From assembly GCA_025938935.1 (NCBI GenBank), contig JAPCWB010000001.1, forward strand, positions 2,356,001 to 2,420,000: a stretch of 64,000 nt of DNA, in the 5' to 3' direction. Positions 1 to 9,121 of the stretch are shown here, piece after piece (positions within the stretch are counted from its first letter, which is position 1; every line of letters starts with the position of its first letter). Made by a program: the position numbers and the translations under genes. The notes under the pieces are model-generated. The model saw only the letters and a list, made by a program, of their open reading frames with translations. It made no database searches and was not told the DNA's origin. This DNA is from Novosphingobium sp. MW5 (GTDB lineage: Bacteria; Pseudomonadota; Alphaproteobacteria; Sphingomonadales; Sphingomonadaceae).

Positions 1-1128
1 GCCAGTTGAACGCAAGTGTGCCGGATAGGCAATCGTCGACAGAAAATTGAAAACCTGAAACATGGCACCAGTGCCTGCGCCAATGAGCCCGAAAGTGGCG
101 ACCAGCAGGATCTGGTGAGGCACACTGGCAGTATCCGTCTGATCGAGCATCAGGAGCGAGAAGGCCGCAATGGCTGCAACGGTGAATGTGCCGCACAGCA
201 GGATAGTCGTGCGTACAGTGGCCCGTCGCATGAGCAGGGCCACGGCGAACGTGGTTCCGATCGCCAGAAAATTGTAGACGAAACCAGCTGTTATGCCGAG
301 CGCAAGCGGATAGCCAGCATCGGTAAACACAACTGCGCCCCAGTTGGTGACGCAATAGCTCACGAATTGGATGAAAACATAGGCGAAGGCGCACGATAGG
401 CTGGTCCATAGATAGGTTGGCCCAAAGATGCCTTCCTTGCCGGCAGAAGACATGGCGTCCTCAGTCTGCGGATGTCTGATTACCGATTCTTTGCGAAATT
501 CCGGGCTTTCAGGCACGACTTTCCAGATCACGAACCCGAGGAGCAGGGTGAGCAAGCCTGCAACAGCAAAGGATTCCCGCCAGCCTGTAATCGAGAGCAT
601 GCCGAGCATGAAGGCTGCACCCAACATTGCGCCAGACGGGAAGCCCATGGTGAGGAGACCTGTTGCAAATGCTCTTCCGCGGCTGCGGACCAATTCGGTC
701 ATGAGCGCAAACACCGGCGGGGTAAGCGATCCAAACCCCAAGCCGCTCACAAACCGCAAGATGCCCATCTCAAGGGGCGTTCGCACAAATGCAAGCAGCA
801 TCGTTGTAAGGCCGAACAGCAGAAGGCTGACAACAATCGACCGCTTCCGTCCGAAGCGGTCGCCGGTCCACCCACCGATGGGGGTGCCGACGACCATTCC
901 CACCGCTGCGGCGGCCAAAACGGGACCGAAGGCCGTCTTGCTCATGGCAAATTCTTTGAGCACCAGCGGCGTGGCGTAAGCTAGGACTTTCGTGTCAAGC
1001 CCGTCGACTAGGATTGCAAGGCTGAGCAAGCCAGGGACGAGGAAGGCCAAAGCCCCCGCCAACCCATCGTGTGCAGCCCGACCCTCATCTGCCGCTGCAA
1101 CGGCGCTGGTTTCCTGCATAATGTCCAT
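1..1128 (-). CDS. AAHS-type aromatic acid/H+ symporter (MFS), C-terminus cut by window edge
   Basis: Major facilitator carrier expected to import an aromatic carboxylate across the inner membrane. The frame is open from an ATG at 1128 to base 1, giving 376 residues; the last membrane helices lie outside the window. Residues 41-45 (VDGLD) match the acidic first-helix motif of the aromatic acid:H+ symporter (PcaK) group. Residues 85-96 (GGWTGDRFGRKR) are the loop 2-3 motif of MFS carriers. A helix-rich pattern continues throughout, with a central charged loop near residue 215 as usual. The start is supported by an AGGA about seven bases upstream. It is divergent from the O-demethylase gene, which suggests uptake of the methoxylated substrate. 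The substrate cannot be read from sequence. Confidence 0.85.
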   Translation of the reverse strand, partial: MDIMQETSAVAAADEGRAAHDGLAGALAFLVPGLLSLAILVDGLDTKVLAYATPLVLKEFAMSKTAFGPVLAAAAVGMVVGTPIGGWTGDRFGRKRSIVVSLLLFGLTTMLLAFVRTPLEMGILRFVSGLGFGSLTPPVFALMTELVRSRGRAFATGLLTMGFPSGAMLGAAFMLGMLSITGWRESFAVAGLLTLLLGFVIWKVVPESPEFRKESVIRHPQTEDAMSSAGKEGIFGPTYLWTSLSCAFAYVFIQFVSYCVTNWGAVVFTDAGYPLALGITAGFVYNFLAIGTTFAVALLMRRATVRTTILLCGTFTVAAIAAFSLLMLDQTDTASVPHQILLVATFGLIGAGTGAMFQVFNFLSTIAYPAHLRSTG

Positions 1129-1385
1129 CCGATCCTGGTCCGAGGGAGCAACAATAGGGCAAACGGCGAGCAGGGGGATAGCAATGTTCCACTGATAGCC
1201 ACCACTATGAGTAAAACTGTCCGTTCGCTCGTTCGGCTTAATCCAGCCGGACGAAGAGCGTAACCGGGAACTCGGATAAAGCGCTGCGGCGCGTGTCCTC
1301 AGCCCTTCAAGCAGCCGGTCAAGGTTGCCATTTTGGAACAAACCAAGGATACGGAAGCTGTCCGTGTCGCTTTCTGGAGATTGCA

Positions 1386-2786
1386 ATGTCGGACACCCCA
1401 TTCCGGACTCTGCAGGAGTTCGTCGACGGTACTCCGGATCTGGTCGAGTACTTCTACAACGACACGCCTGGACCTTACAGCCGCACCCGCCGGTCTGACG
1501 TGCCGCCCGAAGTCACGAACTGGCGCGATGAGCAGCGGGCGTGGCGCGAGAGCGCTGTGATCTTCGACCAGTCCCACCACATGCCTGAGCTCTATCTTCG
1601 CGGCAAGGATGCGCGGGCGCTGCTGACCCGACTTGGCGTGAACAGTCTTGCGAACCTCGCGCCGGGCGTTGCCAAGCAGTATATCTGCTGCAACCCGGAC
1701 GGTTACATGATCGGCGAGTGCGTTCTGCACGATTTGGGCGATGACACCTTCCAGCTCATCAGCGGGCGGCCATTGCAGAGCTGGGTTCGTTTCAACGTCG
1801 CGACCAGTGGCCTCGATGTCACGGCAGAAGTTGACGAAGCGACCCCTGACAATCCAAGCGGGCGCCGGATTAATTTCCGCTTCGGCATGGACGGTCCGAA
1901 CGCAGGTCAGATTTTCAACGCTGTATGTGAAGGTGGGGCACCCGAACTGAAGTTCTTCCGTACCGCCAAGGTGCGTATTGCCGGCGTCGAATGCATGGCA
2001 CTGCGCCATGGCATGGCAGGCCACGCGGGGGTCGAACTGTCGGGTCCCTATGATGACCGTGAAACCGTTCTGAATGCGTTGCTTGCAGCCGGTGCTCCCT
2101 TCGGTGTTAAGCGGGGCGGGTCGAAAGCCTATTTCAGTGCGCAGTATGAAAGCGGGTGGATCCCGCACCCGTTGCCCGCGATCTATACGGGTGAAGCCAT
2201 GCGAGCCTATCGCGAATGGCTGCCGGCGGACGAATGGGAGACCCGCTTCCAGCTTGCCGGGAGCTTCAGGGCCGAGCGGATCGAGGACTACTACGTCAAT
2301 CCGCTCAATGTCGGTTATGGCAAGATCATCAAGTTCGACCATGACTTCATCGGCCGCGAAGCGCTTGAGCGCATGATCAATGAACCGCACCGCGACAAGG
2401 TTACTCTCGTCTGGAACAAGGATGATGTGACGACGATCTTCCGTTCCATGCTCGAGGAAGGTACGCCCTACAAGTTCATGGATCTGCCTGTTGCTGACTA
2501 TGGCTTCCCCCCGCGCGACGTCGTCCTTTCGGCTGACGGCAAGCGTATGATCGGCCTCTCGACTCTCGCGGGCTATACGGTGAACGAGCGGGATATCCTC
2601 TCGCTTGCCATGATCGACCAGGCGGATGCGAAGATTGGTGATGACGTTCTGGTGGTATGGGGTGAGCCTGATGGTGGGTCACGCAAGCCGCGTGTCGAAC
2701 GCCATCAGCAGTTCAAGGTTCGCGCCAAGATTGCGCCTGCTCCCTATGCAAGTGCCGTGCGGAAGTTGAAGACTGCGGCTGTATAA
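1386..2786 (+). CDS. Tetrahydrofolate-dependent aromatic O-demethylase (DesA/LigM family)
   Basis: Cytosolic GcvT-fold enzyme that moves the methyl of an aryl methyl ether to tetrahydrofolate, giving a phenol and 5-methyl-THF. The 466 residues compare with about 470 for LigM. Family signatures seen are IFDQSHHM near residue 59, LRHGMAG near 215, ESGWIPHPLPAIYTG near 255 and FDHDFIGREALE near 320. Tyr249, in the segment SKAYFS, aligns from memory with the catalytic tyrosine of LigM. The start at 1386 is chosen over an upstream in-frame start (1293) because GGAGA lies six bases before it and the protein then begins like LigM. MetF, FolD and PurU, needed to recycle the methyl-THF, are encoded 15 kb downstream. 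The substrate could be vanillate or syringate-like, or another methoxyarene. Confidence 0.9.
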   Translation: MSDTPFRTLQEFVDGTPDLVEYFYNDTPGPYSRTRRSDVPPEVTNWRDEQRAWRESAVIFDQSHHMPELYLRGKDARALLTRLGVNSLANLAPGVAKQYICCNPDGYMIGECVLHDLGDDTFQLISGRPLQSWVRFNVATSGLDVTAEVDEATPDNPSGRRINFRFGMDGPNAGQIFNAVCEGGAPELKFFRTAKVRIAGVECMALRHGMAGHAGVELSGPYDDRETVLNALLAAGAPFGVKRGGSKAYFSAQYESGWIPHPLPAIYTGEAMRAYREWLPADEWETRFQLAGSFRAERIEDYYVNPLNVGYGKIIKFDHDFIGREALERMINEPHRDKVTLVWNKDDVTTIFRSMLEEGTPYKFMDLPVADYGFPPRDVVLSADGKRMIGLSTLAGYTVNERDILSLAMIDQADAKIGDDVLVVWGEPDGGSRKPRVERHQQFKVRAKIAPAPYASAVRKLKTAAV

Positions 2787-2806
2787 ACCTGTCAGCTGCG
2801 TGACTT

Positions 2807-2837
2807 GAGGTGGCCGGGCGATCCCTCCGGCCACCTC
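2807..2837 (+). terminator. Strong hairpin terminator after the O-demethylase
   Basis: A perfect 11-bp inverted repeat (GAGGTGGCCGG / CCGGCCACCTC) with a 9-base loop is followed by TTCTTCC. It lies 20 bases after the demethylase stop and just before the convergent FMN reductase end at 2863, so it can serve both strands. Confidence 0.75.
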
Positions 2838-2862
2838 TTCTTCCGGTAAGCGAGCGTCGATC

Positions 2863-3410
2863 CTAGCTCGCACCCATCGCCGCAATCATACGGATCACAT
2901 TGCTGCGCAGAAATGTCAGCGCTGCTTCGTCGATCAGCTTGCCATTCTCGATCTTCTGTCCGACCTGTCCGATCACAGCCTGTGGCACGAGGACAGGCCG
3001 CGTTGGCATCGCCCGCAGGAATACCCCGAGCTCCAGTTGTGCGCGGACACCCCCGAGGGGCTTGGCGAGCAGGTCGCTGTGATCACTGGCTTGTCGATGA
3101 ATGCCGATCGGTTGTAGGGTCGCGAAGCCCAGTCGAGCGCATTCTTTAGCATCCCGGGCATGCCCTGATTGTATTCGGGTGAAACGATGACGACCCCGTC
3201 TGCCTTGGCGATCGCATCCCGGAGGGCGGCTATGCTCGCTGGCGGCGTATCGGTGTCTAGATCCTGATTATAGAGTGGGATATCCCCCAGGCAGTGGATC
3301 GTCAGGTCAGCTATGTCAGCAATGTGGTCTGCCAGTCCCCGCAGCACTGCCGTACTGAATGAAGCTTGGCGCAGACTTCCGGAAATACCGAGAATTTTGG
3401 CTCTGGTCAT
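2863..3410 (-). pseudogene. NADPH-dependent FMN reductase family flavoprotein, frameshifted
   Basis: The N-terminal two thirds read as an FMN-binding flavodoxin-like reductase: GISGSLRQASFS at residues 8-19 is the phosphate-binding loop, and SPEYNQGMPGMLKNALDW near 78-95 is the FMN-site signature. The open frame then loses homology near residue 118. One base further along, in another frame, the expected C-terminus resumes (GVRAQLELG to a TAG at 2863-2865). Adding one base in the C run at 3050-3054 restores a 182-residue protein of normal family length. The lesion sits in a homopolymer, so sequencing error is possible. An intact protein would supply reduced flavin or reduce quinones beside the aromatic catabolic genes. 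Confidence 0.75.
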
Positions 3411-3493
3411 GGTTTTACGTCCTTACGCAGTTCAATGGCAAGCAGTCATGCAGCCGACCACAACGGCGATTAAGGCAGGACTTGGCCTCGGGC

Positions 3494-3510
3494 GAGATGA
3501 TGATCATCTC
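3494..3510. promoter_or_regulatory. Perfect 8-1-8 palindrome between divergent genes
   Basis: GAGATGAT, one base, then ATCATCTC form a perfect dyad in the 189-base gap between the FMN reductase (minus strand) and the molybdenum hydroxylase genes (plus strand), about 90 bases before the latter. Its size and position fit a binding site for a dimeric repressor. No regulator gene is adjacent, so the protein is unknown. Confidence 0.5.
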
Positions 3511-3599
3511 ACGAATGTCTAAACAGTTGATCGTCTGGCAAGGGCAAATCGTGGGACGCGCTGTGCGGCGTTTGAGCTATCGTGACCTGCTTGCAAACG

Positions 3600-4100
3600 A
3601 TGAGGGCTCGGATAGTGGGATTGAGGGTCAACGGAAATGAAGTTGGTGCGGTTGGCGCTGATGTCACGCTTCTCGAACTGATTCGTGAAACACTGGGGCT
3701 GAAGGGCACCAAGGCCGCCTGCGAGCGTGGGGAGTGCGGCTCATGCACGGTGCTCGTCGACGGTCGACCGGTTGCGGCTTGCATTCAGCTGGCTTGCCTC
3801 ACGCAAGGCGAAGTCACTACAGTTGAGGCGCTTGCAGAATCTGATCGCGACCTGCGTGAGGCTTTTGCCGAGTTCGGTGGATTTCAGTGCGGATTTTGCA
3901 CTTCAGGCCAGATCGTGCACGCCGCGTCGCTGGTCCGGGAATTGCAATCACAGCCTGAGCCGGCTGACCTTGAAGCCTTCGTCCGGCACCGGATGAGCGG
4001 GAACCTTTGCCGGTGCACCGGTTATGTCGGCATCGTCGATGCCATCATCGCTACTTATCGCCGCCGCACCGAAGCGGCCAATGCAGGAGCTGCCGCATGA
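3600..4100 (+). CDS. Molybdenum hydroxylase small subunit, two 2Fe-2S clusters (CoxS/XdhA-like)
   Basis: Electron-transfer subunit of a xanthine-dehydrogenase-family enzyme, 166 residues, the usual length for CoxS proteins. The plant-type cluster motif CERGECGSCTVLVDG lies near residues 41-55 with its fourth Cys (AACIQLAC) after it. The second cluster motif is CGFCTSGQ near 100 followed by CRCTGY near 138. The start is taken at ATG 3600; a GTG at 3582 (upstream) and a GTG at 3615 are alternatives because no clear ribosome site decides. The stop overlaps the next start as ATGA, so the two subunits are translationally coupled. Confidence 0.88.
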   Translation: MRARIVGLRVNGNEVGAVGADVTLLELIRETLGLKGTKAACERGECGSCTVLVDGRPVAACIQLACLTQGEVTTVEALAESDRDLREAFAEFGGFQCGFCTSGQIVHAASLVRELQSQPEPADLEAFVRHRMSGNLCRCTGYVGIVDAIIATYRRRTEAANAGAAA

Positions 4101-7100
4101 ACCAGATTGGCAAGCCGGCTTGGCCGATCGACTGGGAAGACAAGACCAGCGGTCAAACGGCCTATCTCACCGATGTCCTTCCGGAAGGCACGTTGTTCGG
4201 TGTCATCCTCCGCTCGCCCTATCCTTACGCGAGGATCCGCTCGGTTGACGTGTCGCGGGCAGAGGAGATGCCCGGCGTAAAGGCGGTTGTGACTGCAGCC
4301 GATTTCCGGCCAGGTGCCCGGTACTTCCATGAGATGTGCTTCGACCGGACACCCTTGGCCGATGATTTCGTTCGGTTTGTCGGGCAGGAGGTCGCGGCCG
4401 TCGCCGCGACAAGTCGCCAGGCTGCGCTAGAGGCACTTGCAGCCATCACGGTTGACTATGAACCGATGGATGCGCCTATGACCCCGGATGCGGCGCTCGC
4501 CCCGGGCGCGACCTTGCTGCATCAGCCGGGCCCGCCGCCTGGCATGGCGCCGCCGCATGACGGTGCCGGTGGTCCGCCACCCGAGGAGGGCGCCGACGCT
4601 GCCCACGAAGCGTCAGCAGGACATGCCGAGGGGGACGGACCTCCGGCAGATGCCGCTGGCGATCATGGTGGAGGCGCTCCCGAACATCCGCCTATGCCGT
4701 CCTTTCCGAACGTGCGCAGGGGCATCCACACGCGGCTTGGTGCCTTCGAGGAGGCCTGCGCGTCTGCCGAGGTCAAAGTCTCCGGCACCTACCGCTTCGG
4801 GCGCCAGACGCATGTCTGCATGGAGACCAACCGCACGCTCGCGAAATGGGCCGAAGATGGGCGGCTCCACTACTGGTCCTCGACTGCTGTGCCCCGCTAC
4901 GTGATGTTTGAGTCAGCCGGGATTTTCGGCATGCCGCCGCAGAACGTCGCGGTACACGAAGTCGCGGTCGGGGGCAGCTTTGGCTCGAAGATTACGATCA
5001 CCGATCATGAGGTGATCGCTGCCCAGCTGGCTAGGAAGGCCAACGCACCTGTTCTCATCGCACTGACCCGCGAAGAGGAGTTTTCGACCACAAAGAGCCG
5101 TCATCCCTTCGAGATCGATCTGACCATCGGGGCAGACCGTTCTGGTAAGGTGAAATCGCTGGAAGCCCGCATGCGGGTTGAAAGCGGTGCGTTCTTGCAC
5201 AACGGCGCTTCGGTGATGGGGGCTTCGGTTGGCCCGCTCATCACAATGTACCGGTTCGAAGGGGCTGCCATTGATGCGCTGCTGATCGATACCGCCATGC
5301 TCCCTGCAGGTGCCTATCGTGGATATGGTGCACCGCAGACCACATTCGCGCTCGAAAGCCTGATGGACGACCTGGCGAAGTCCCTTGGGATCGATCCGGT
5401 AGAGCTGCGGGTGATGAACGCTTATCGTTCAGGCGACCAGGCGCTGGGTTCCAGCTTGGGTTCAGTCGGCCTTGCGGATTGCTTCTCGATAGCTCGCGAC
5501 GCGATCGACTGGCACACGCAACGTGCAGCGAAGGTGCCGGGCATAGGGTTGGGCATTGCCGGCGCCGAAGAAGTCAGCGGCGCATTTGGTCCCCCAGGCT
5601 CGAATGTCTGTGAAGGGGAGATCGAGCTTCATCCGGAAGGCCGCTGTGTGGTCCGCTTCGGCGGTTGCGATGCCGGCACTGGGCAGAGGACCATTCTGGC
5701 GCAGACTGCGGCGCAGGAACTCGGCATCCCGCTCGATTGTGTCTCGGTCATCTCGATGGACACTGACGCGACGCCTCACGATCTTGGCCCATGGAGTTCG
5801 CGAGGTACGCACTATACCGTTCACGCAATTCGCCAGACCGCGATCGAGTTGGCCGCGCAGATCAAGGATCACGCAGCGAGCCGGCTCGGTGACGATGTCG
5901 TCCTCGTTGATGGCAAGGCCAGCTCGCCCAAGGGTGAGGCGGGAATTTTTGAATTGGTCGCCTCGCATCCGGCGCTTACGCAGGGATACCTCGCGCACAA
6001 GTCCACTTATTTCGAGTTTCGTGTCGAGGCGCTGAAGCCTGACGGTACTGGCAAGTTCACTGCGACCCACAACTTTGGAGCCCATGCAGCCAAGGTCGAT
6101 GTCGATACCAAGACCGGACAAGTCCGCGTCGTCGACTATGTCGCCGTGACCGATTCAGGAACAGTTCTCAATCCGCTGCTTTTTGATGGCCAAGTCCGTG
6201 GCGGCGTTGTTCAGGGACTGGGAGGTGCTCTGGGCGAAGAATTGATCTTCGAGCAGGGCAAGCTGGTGAATCCGGCTTTGCTTCACTATGCCATGCCAAG
6301 AGCGGCTGATGTTCCCCGCATTCGGACCATCACTGCTCCGGCTCCTGACGAGGCTGGTCCTTACGGGGCCAAGGCTGTGGGTGAGAACTCGATCCTGCCG
6401 CCAGGGCCGGTCATCGCTAACGCCGTCGAGGATGCGGTTGGCGTCAGAATTACGTCCTTGCCGATCACCCCGGACAAGGTGCTCACCGCCTTGGCGCGCA
6501 AGCAAGGGCGATCACGTTCAATCAGCATCATCAGCAGGCCTGATCGCTGGTGGATCGGGTTCGTCAGGGCGCTTTATTCGCGAGGACTGCTTAAGCGTCT
6601 GCATAAGCGGCAAATGGCACTGCATGATCAGGCTGTTGCGCCGCCCGCACCGCTCCGCACGGTCGATCTGCCAGCGACGCTCGATGCAGCTACTCGGGTT
6701 TTGTCCCAAGCTGCAGTTCCCGTTGGTGGAAATACCGATCTTCAATTGCTGCGGCGGCAGAACATTAGGGTTCCGGAAGCTCTTGTTGCCACAACAGGCA
6801 TTGCGAACCTCAAGGGTATTGGTCGCACGGATGATGGCGGCCTTTCGATCGGCGCGGCGACGACTTTGGCCGAGCTTTCCGGGTTTGCCCGTGATGTGCT
6901 TCCAGCGCTTCATGAAGCAGTCGAAGCAATCGCGTCACCCCAGATTCGAAACGTGGCGACACTGGCCGGCAACCTGCGGCAGGCCAAGCGCTGCTGGTTT
7001 TACCGAAACGGCTTTAACTGTTACAAGCGTCGGGGAGGGCTGGCCCCGTGCTACGCGATCGAGGGCGACCACCGGTTCTATCACGCGGTGATTGACGGAC

Positions 7101-7621
7101 ATCGTTGCCAGGCCGTCACCCCGTCCGACCTCTCGACCATCCTCTCGGCGCTTGATGCGGAGCTTGAGATCGCAAGTCCGCGCGGCAGCAGGCGTGCAGC
7201 TCTCATCGATCTCTACACCGGTCCGGGCGAAATGGACGGGATCAAGGAGGACGAACTGATTGTCAGGGCGATCATTCCAGCCGCGGCCCTCAAGCGACAG
7301 ACCGGCTGGCGTAAGCTCAACCTCTGGCAGGGTGACTTTGCGATAGCGTCTTCTGCCGTTTCGCTTGCGCTCGATGCACAGGGTCACGTCAAGGAAGCCC
7401 GAGTGGTCCTCGGCGCCGTCGCGCCTGTTCCCTGGCGTGCACGCAAGACAGAGGCAGCGTTGATCGGGCGCAGGCTGGATATCGCCAATCTTCGTGAGCT
7501 TCTTGACCGGGAACTCGACCGCTCCGCGCATCCTCTCGCGCGCAATGAATGGAAGCTGGACGCGGTTGCCGGCCTTACCGAGCGCGTCTGCGAATCCCTT
7601 GGCGAGAAACCGTCAGCTTGA
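4097..7621 (+). CDS. Fused molybdenum hydroxylase: molybdopterin (CoxL-like) plus FAD (CoxM-like) domains
   Basis: One 1174-residue chain carries the molybdenum-cofactor subunit (about 1-800) and, after a short basic/aromatic linker, the FAD subunit (about 840-1174). These are normally separate proteins. Cofactor motifs are GGSFGSK near 292, GAYRGYGAPQ near 404 and the catalytic Glu in VGENS near 762. The FAD part has VGGNTDLQ and NVATLAGNL. Cys966, Cys975, Cys985 and Cys1004 form a four-cysteine insertion like the one that holds an extra 4Fe-4S cluster in 4-hydroxybenzoyl-CoA reductase and PaoB. Residues about 141-206 are a Pro/Gly/Ala/His-rich insertion unusual in the family. The start at 4097 overlaps the small-subunit stop. 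It probably oxidises an aldehyde or N-heteroaromatic; the substrate is unknown. Confidence 0.85.
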   Translation: MNQIGKPAWPIDWEDKTSGQTAYLTDVLPEGTLFGVILRSPYPYARIRSVDVSRAEEMPGVKAVVTAADFRPGARYFHEMCFDRTPLADDFVRFVGQEVAAVAATSRQAALEALAAITVDYEPMDAPMTPDAALAPGATLLHQPGPPPGMAPPHDGAGGPPPEEGADAAHEASAGHAEGDGPPADAAGDHGGGAPEHPPMPSFPNVRRGIHTRLGAFEEACASAEVKVSGTYRFGRQTHVCMETNRTLAKWAEDGRLHYWSSTAVPRYVMFESAGIFGMPPQNVAVHEVAVGGSFGSKITITDHEVIAAQLARKANAPVLIALTREEEFSTTKSRHPFEIDLTIGADRSGKVKSLEARMRVESGAFLHNGASVMGASVGPLITMYRFEGAAIDALLIDTAMLPAGAYRGYGAPQTTFALESLMDDLAKSLGIDPVELRVMNAYRSGDQALGSSLGSVGLADCFSIARDAIDWHTQRAAKVPGIGLGIAGAEEVSGAFGPPGSNVCEGEIELHPEGRCVVRFGGCDAGTGQRTILAQTAAQELGIPLDCVSVISMDTDATPHDLGPWSSRGTHYTVHAIRQTAIELAAQIKDHAASRLGDDVVLVDGKASSPKGEAGIFELVASHPALTQGYLAHKSTYFEFRVEALKPDGTGKFTATHNFGAHAAKVDVDTKTGQVRVVDYVAVTDSGTVLNPLLFDGQVRGGVVQGLGGALGEELIFEQGKLVNPALLHYAMPRAADVPRIRTITAPAPDEAGPYGAKAVGENSILPPGPVIANAVEDAVGVRITSLPITPDKVLTALARKQGRSRSISIISRPDRWWIGFVRALYSRGLLKRLHKRQMALHDQAVAPPAPLRTVDLPATLDAATRVLSQAAVPVGGNTDLQLLRRQNIRVPEALVATTGIANLKGIGRTDDGGLSIGAATTLAELSGFARDVLPALHEAVEAIASPQIRNVATLAGNLRQAKRCWFYRNGFNCYKRRGGLAPCYAIEGDHRFYHAVIDGHRCQAVTPSDLSTILSALDAELEIASPRGSRRAALIDLYTGPGEMDGIKEDELIVRAIIPAAALKRQTGWRKLNLWQGDFAIASSAVSLALDAQGHVKEARVVLGAVAPVPWRARKTEAALIGRRLDIANLRELLDRELDRSAHPLARNEWKLDAVAGLTERVCESLGEKPSA

Positions 7622-7628
7622 GAACGGG

Positions 7629-7656
7629 CCTCGGGCCGGTCGTGTCCGGCCCGAGG
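7629..7656 (+). terminator. Hairpin after molybdenum hydroxylase
   Basis: A perfect 11-bp stem (CCTCGGGCCGG / CCGGCCCGAGG) with a 6-base loop starts 8 bases after the stop codon. No T-run follows, so it may be a rho-assisted terminator or an mRNA-stabilising hairpin. Confidence 0.55.
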
Positions 7657-7818
7657 CTGTGAGGCGTTGGGGCCAATTAGCAGCGTGGGGGTTTAAACAG
7701 ACTGAACAACCTGCCTGCTTTCTTGATCTCCAAGGAATGCAGATAAGCACAGTGTAAGCGTTTGTGTGGTGATCTAACGTTCGACCGCCAGTGCCAAGTG
7801 CCCTCGACAGGAATCCAC

Positions 7819-9117
7819 GTGACAGATTGGCTTGAGTTTCCCTTTGGTAGTGAAGTTCCGCGTGAGCGTCTCGAGGCTGTTGTCCAGCGAGGCGAACAAG
7901 CGGTGACTGGCGGTTACTCGCGCGAGGTGCGCGTGTTCGACTTTGCCGCCAATGGCAAGGCGTTCTCGCAAGTCGCGATCGTGTTTACGCCCGAAGTGCC
8001 AATGAAGATTGACGGCAAGGATGTCGTCATTTTCACTTCGGAAGCAGGCCACGACAGCGCGCGCGAGTTTGCGGAAGATGATCAGGGCCTTGAGGGGCCG
8101 GGGCCTTGGCTGGCTCGGCGCGGAATTACGGTCATTGCCACTGCGCGTCTTGGGCGATGGAATTTCCAGACATACGATGCACTCGGATCTTGGGAAGGGG
8201 TGCCGTTGGAACAGCGGATGCCTGTTTTCAATCGCGACCAGCCCAATCCCTGGCCAGCCGAGTCTTACGAGACACGGGACGCAACTGGCGTCTCAAGCCC
8301 CACCGGGAGTGCATCGGTTCGCTTCCCGGTTGCCGGGAGCGAACTTGAGCAATCAATGCTGGCTTTGACGCCTGAGGTCATGATCGAGGGGTTCCAGCGC
8401 GTCTTGGAGGGCTGCGGAGTCAAGCGGCGCCGCGACGAAATCCTCTTGCTCTACTGGGGGTTCAGTACGGGCGGTGCATTTCTCTGGCCGCTGGCAAAGA
8501 TCTACCGGCCGGATGGCATCGCCAGTTTCGGTATGGCGCATTTTGCGATTTCGTATTTTGCGACCCGAGGTTTCAACGGCGACTATCGCTGGCTGTACGA
8601 TCACTCGGCTTTGCGGGTTCGCGAGCGCAACTACACTGATTTTGCCTTTTTTAGCCCCGACCATACCGAAGAGGAGCGGCGGGCGGAATGGGGACGGGCA
8701 CTACGCTCTGCGCGCTTTAAGTCGTTTGAAGATACCTTCATGTTCTTCAATGTCGGTGCACTCACCGAAAGCCTGACCCGCCTCTGGAACGAGCCATTTC
8801 TTCCCGATGATGTGCGAGCCAGAGGGTTTGCCGACCTCGTGCGGAGGAACATCGAACTTTCCTTCCCCGACTCTGCACTGTCTGAACTCGCTGTGCTTGA
8901 ATTGTCAGGTACAAAAGATGAGATTCATCCACCTCATGTCATAGAGGTAGCTGCTTCTGTAACAGCACCTCACTGCCGTAAATATCAGCAACTTCTCTTA
9001 ACTGGTCTGCATCATTCAATATGCGCCGACCATGTAAAGGTTTTTGGATCGATTTGGATAGATGCAATACAATCTGGATACTTTGCAAAAGCCCGCACTG
9101 GGCGCCGGGGGGAATAG
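7819..9117 (+). CDS. Alpha/beta-hydrolase of unknown substrate
   Basis: A 432-residue protein with a nucleophile elbow GFSTGG near residue 215 (LLYWGFSTGGAF). A possible acid residue lies in SGTKDEIHPP and a histidine in TGLHHSI near the C-terminus, so a Ser-Asp-His triad is complete. No signal peptide is visible. I could not place it in a named family; the C-terminal layout resembles PHB-depolymerase-like or esterase-like hydrolases. The start is GTG 7819, preceded by AGGA six bases upstream, in preference to GTG 7762, which adds 19 residues without homology. It is followed after four bases by the solute-binding-fold genes, so it likely belongs to the same operon and could cleave an ester, thioester or C-C bond in the pathway. 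Confidence 0.65.
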   Translation: MTDWLEFPFGSEVPRERLEAVVQRGEQAVTGGYSREVRVFDFAANGKAFSQVAIVFTPEVPMKIDGKDVVIFTSEAGHDSAREFAEDDQGLEGPGPWLARRGITVIATARLGRWNFQTYDALGSWEGVPLEQRMPVFNRDQPNPWPAESYETRDATGVSSPTGSASVRFPVAGSELEQSMLALTPEVMIEGFQRVLEGCGVKRRRDEILLLYWGFSTGGAFLWPLAKIYRPDGIASFGMAHFAISYFATRGFNGDYRWLYDHSALRVRERNYTDFAFFSPDHTEEERRAEWGRALRSARFKSFEDTFMFFNVGALTESLTRLWNEPFLPDDVRARGFADLVRRNIELSFPDSALSELAVLELSGTKDEIHPPHVIEVAASVTAPHCRKYQQLLLTGLHHSICADHVKVFGSIWIDAIQSGYFAKARTGRRGE

Positions 9118-9121
9118 TACC

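Noticed and set aside
428..979. Overlapping plus-strand open frames at 16-1195
   Set aside because: The minus strand here codes a clear MFS transporter with VDGLD and GGWTGDRFGRKR motifs; the plus frames are its antisense shadows.
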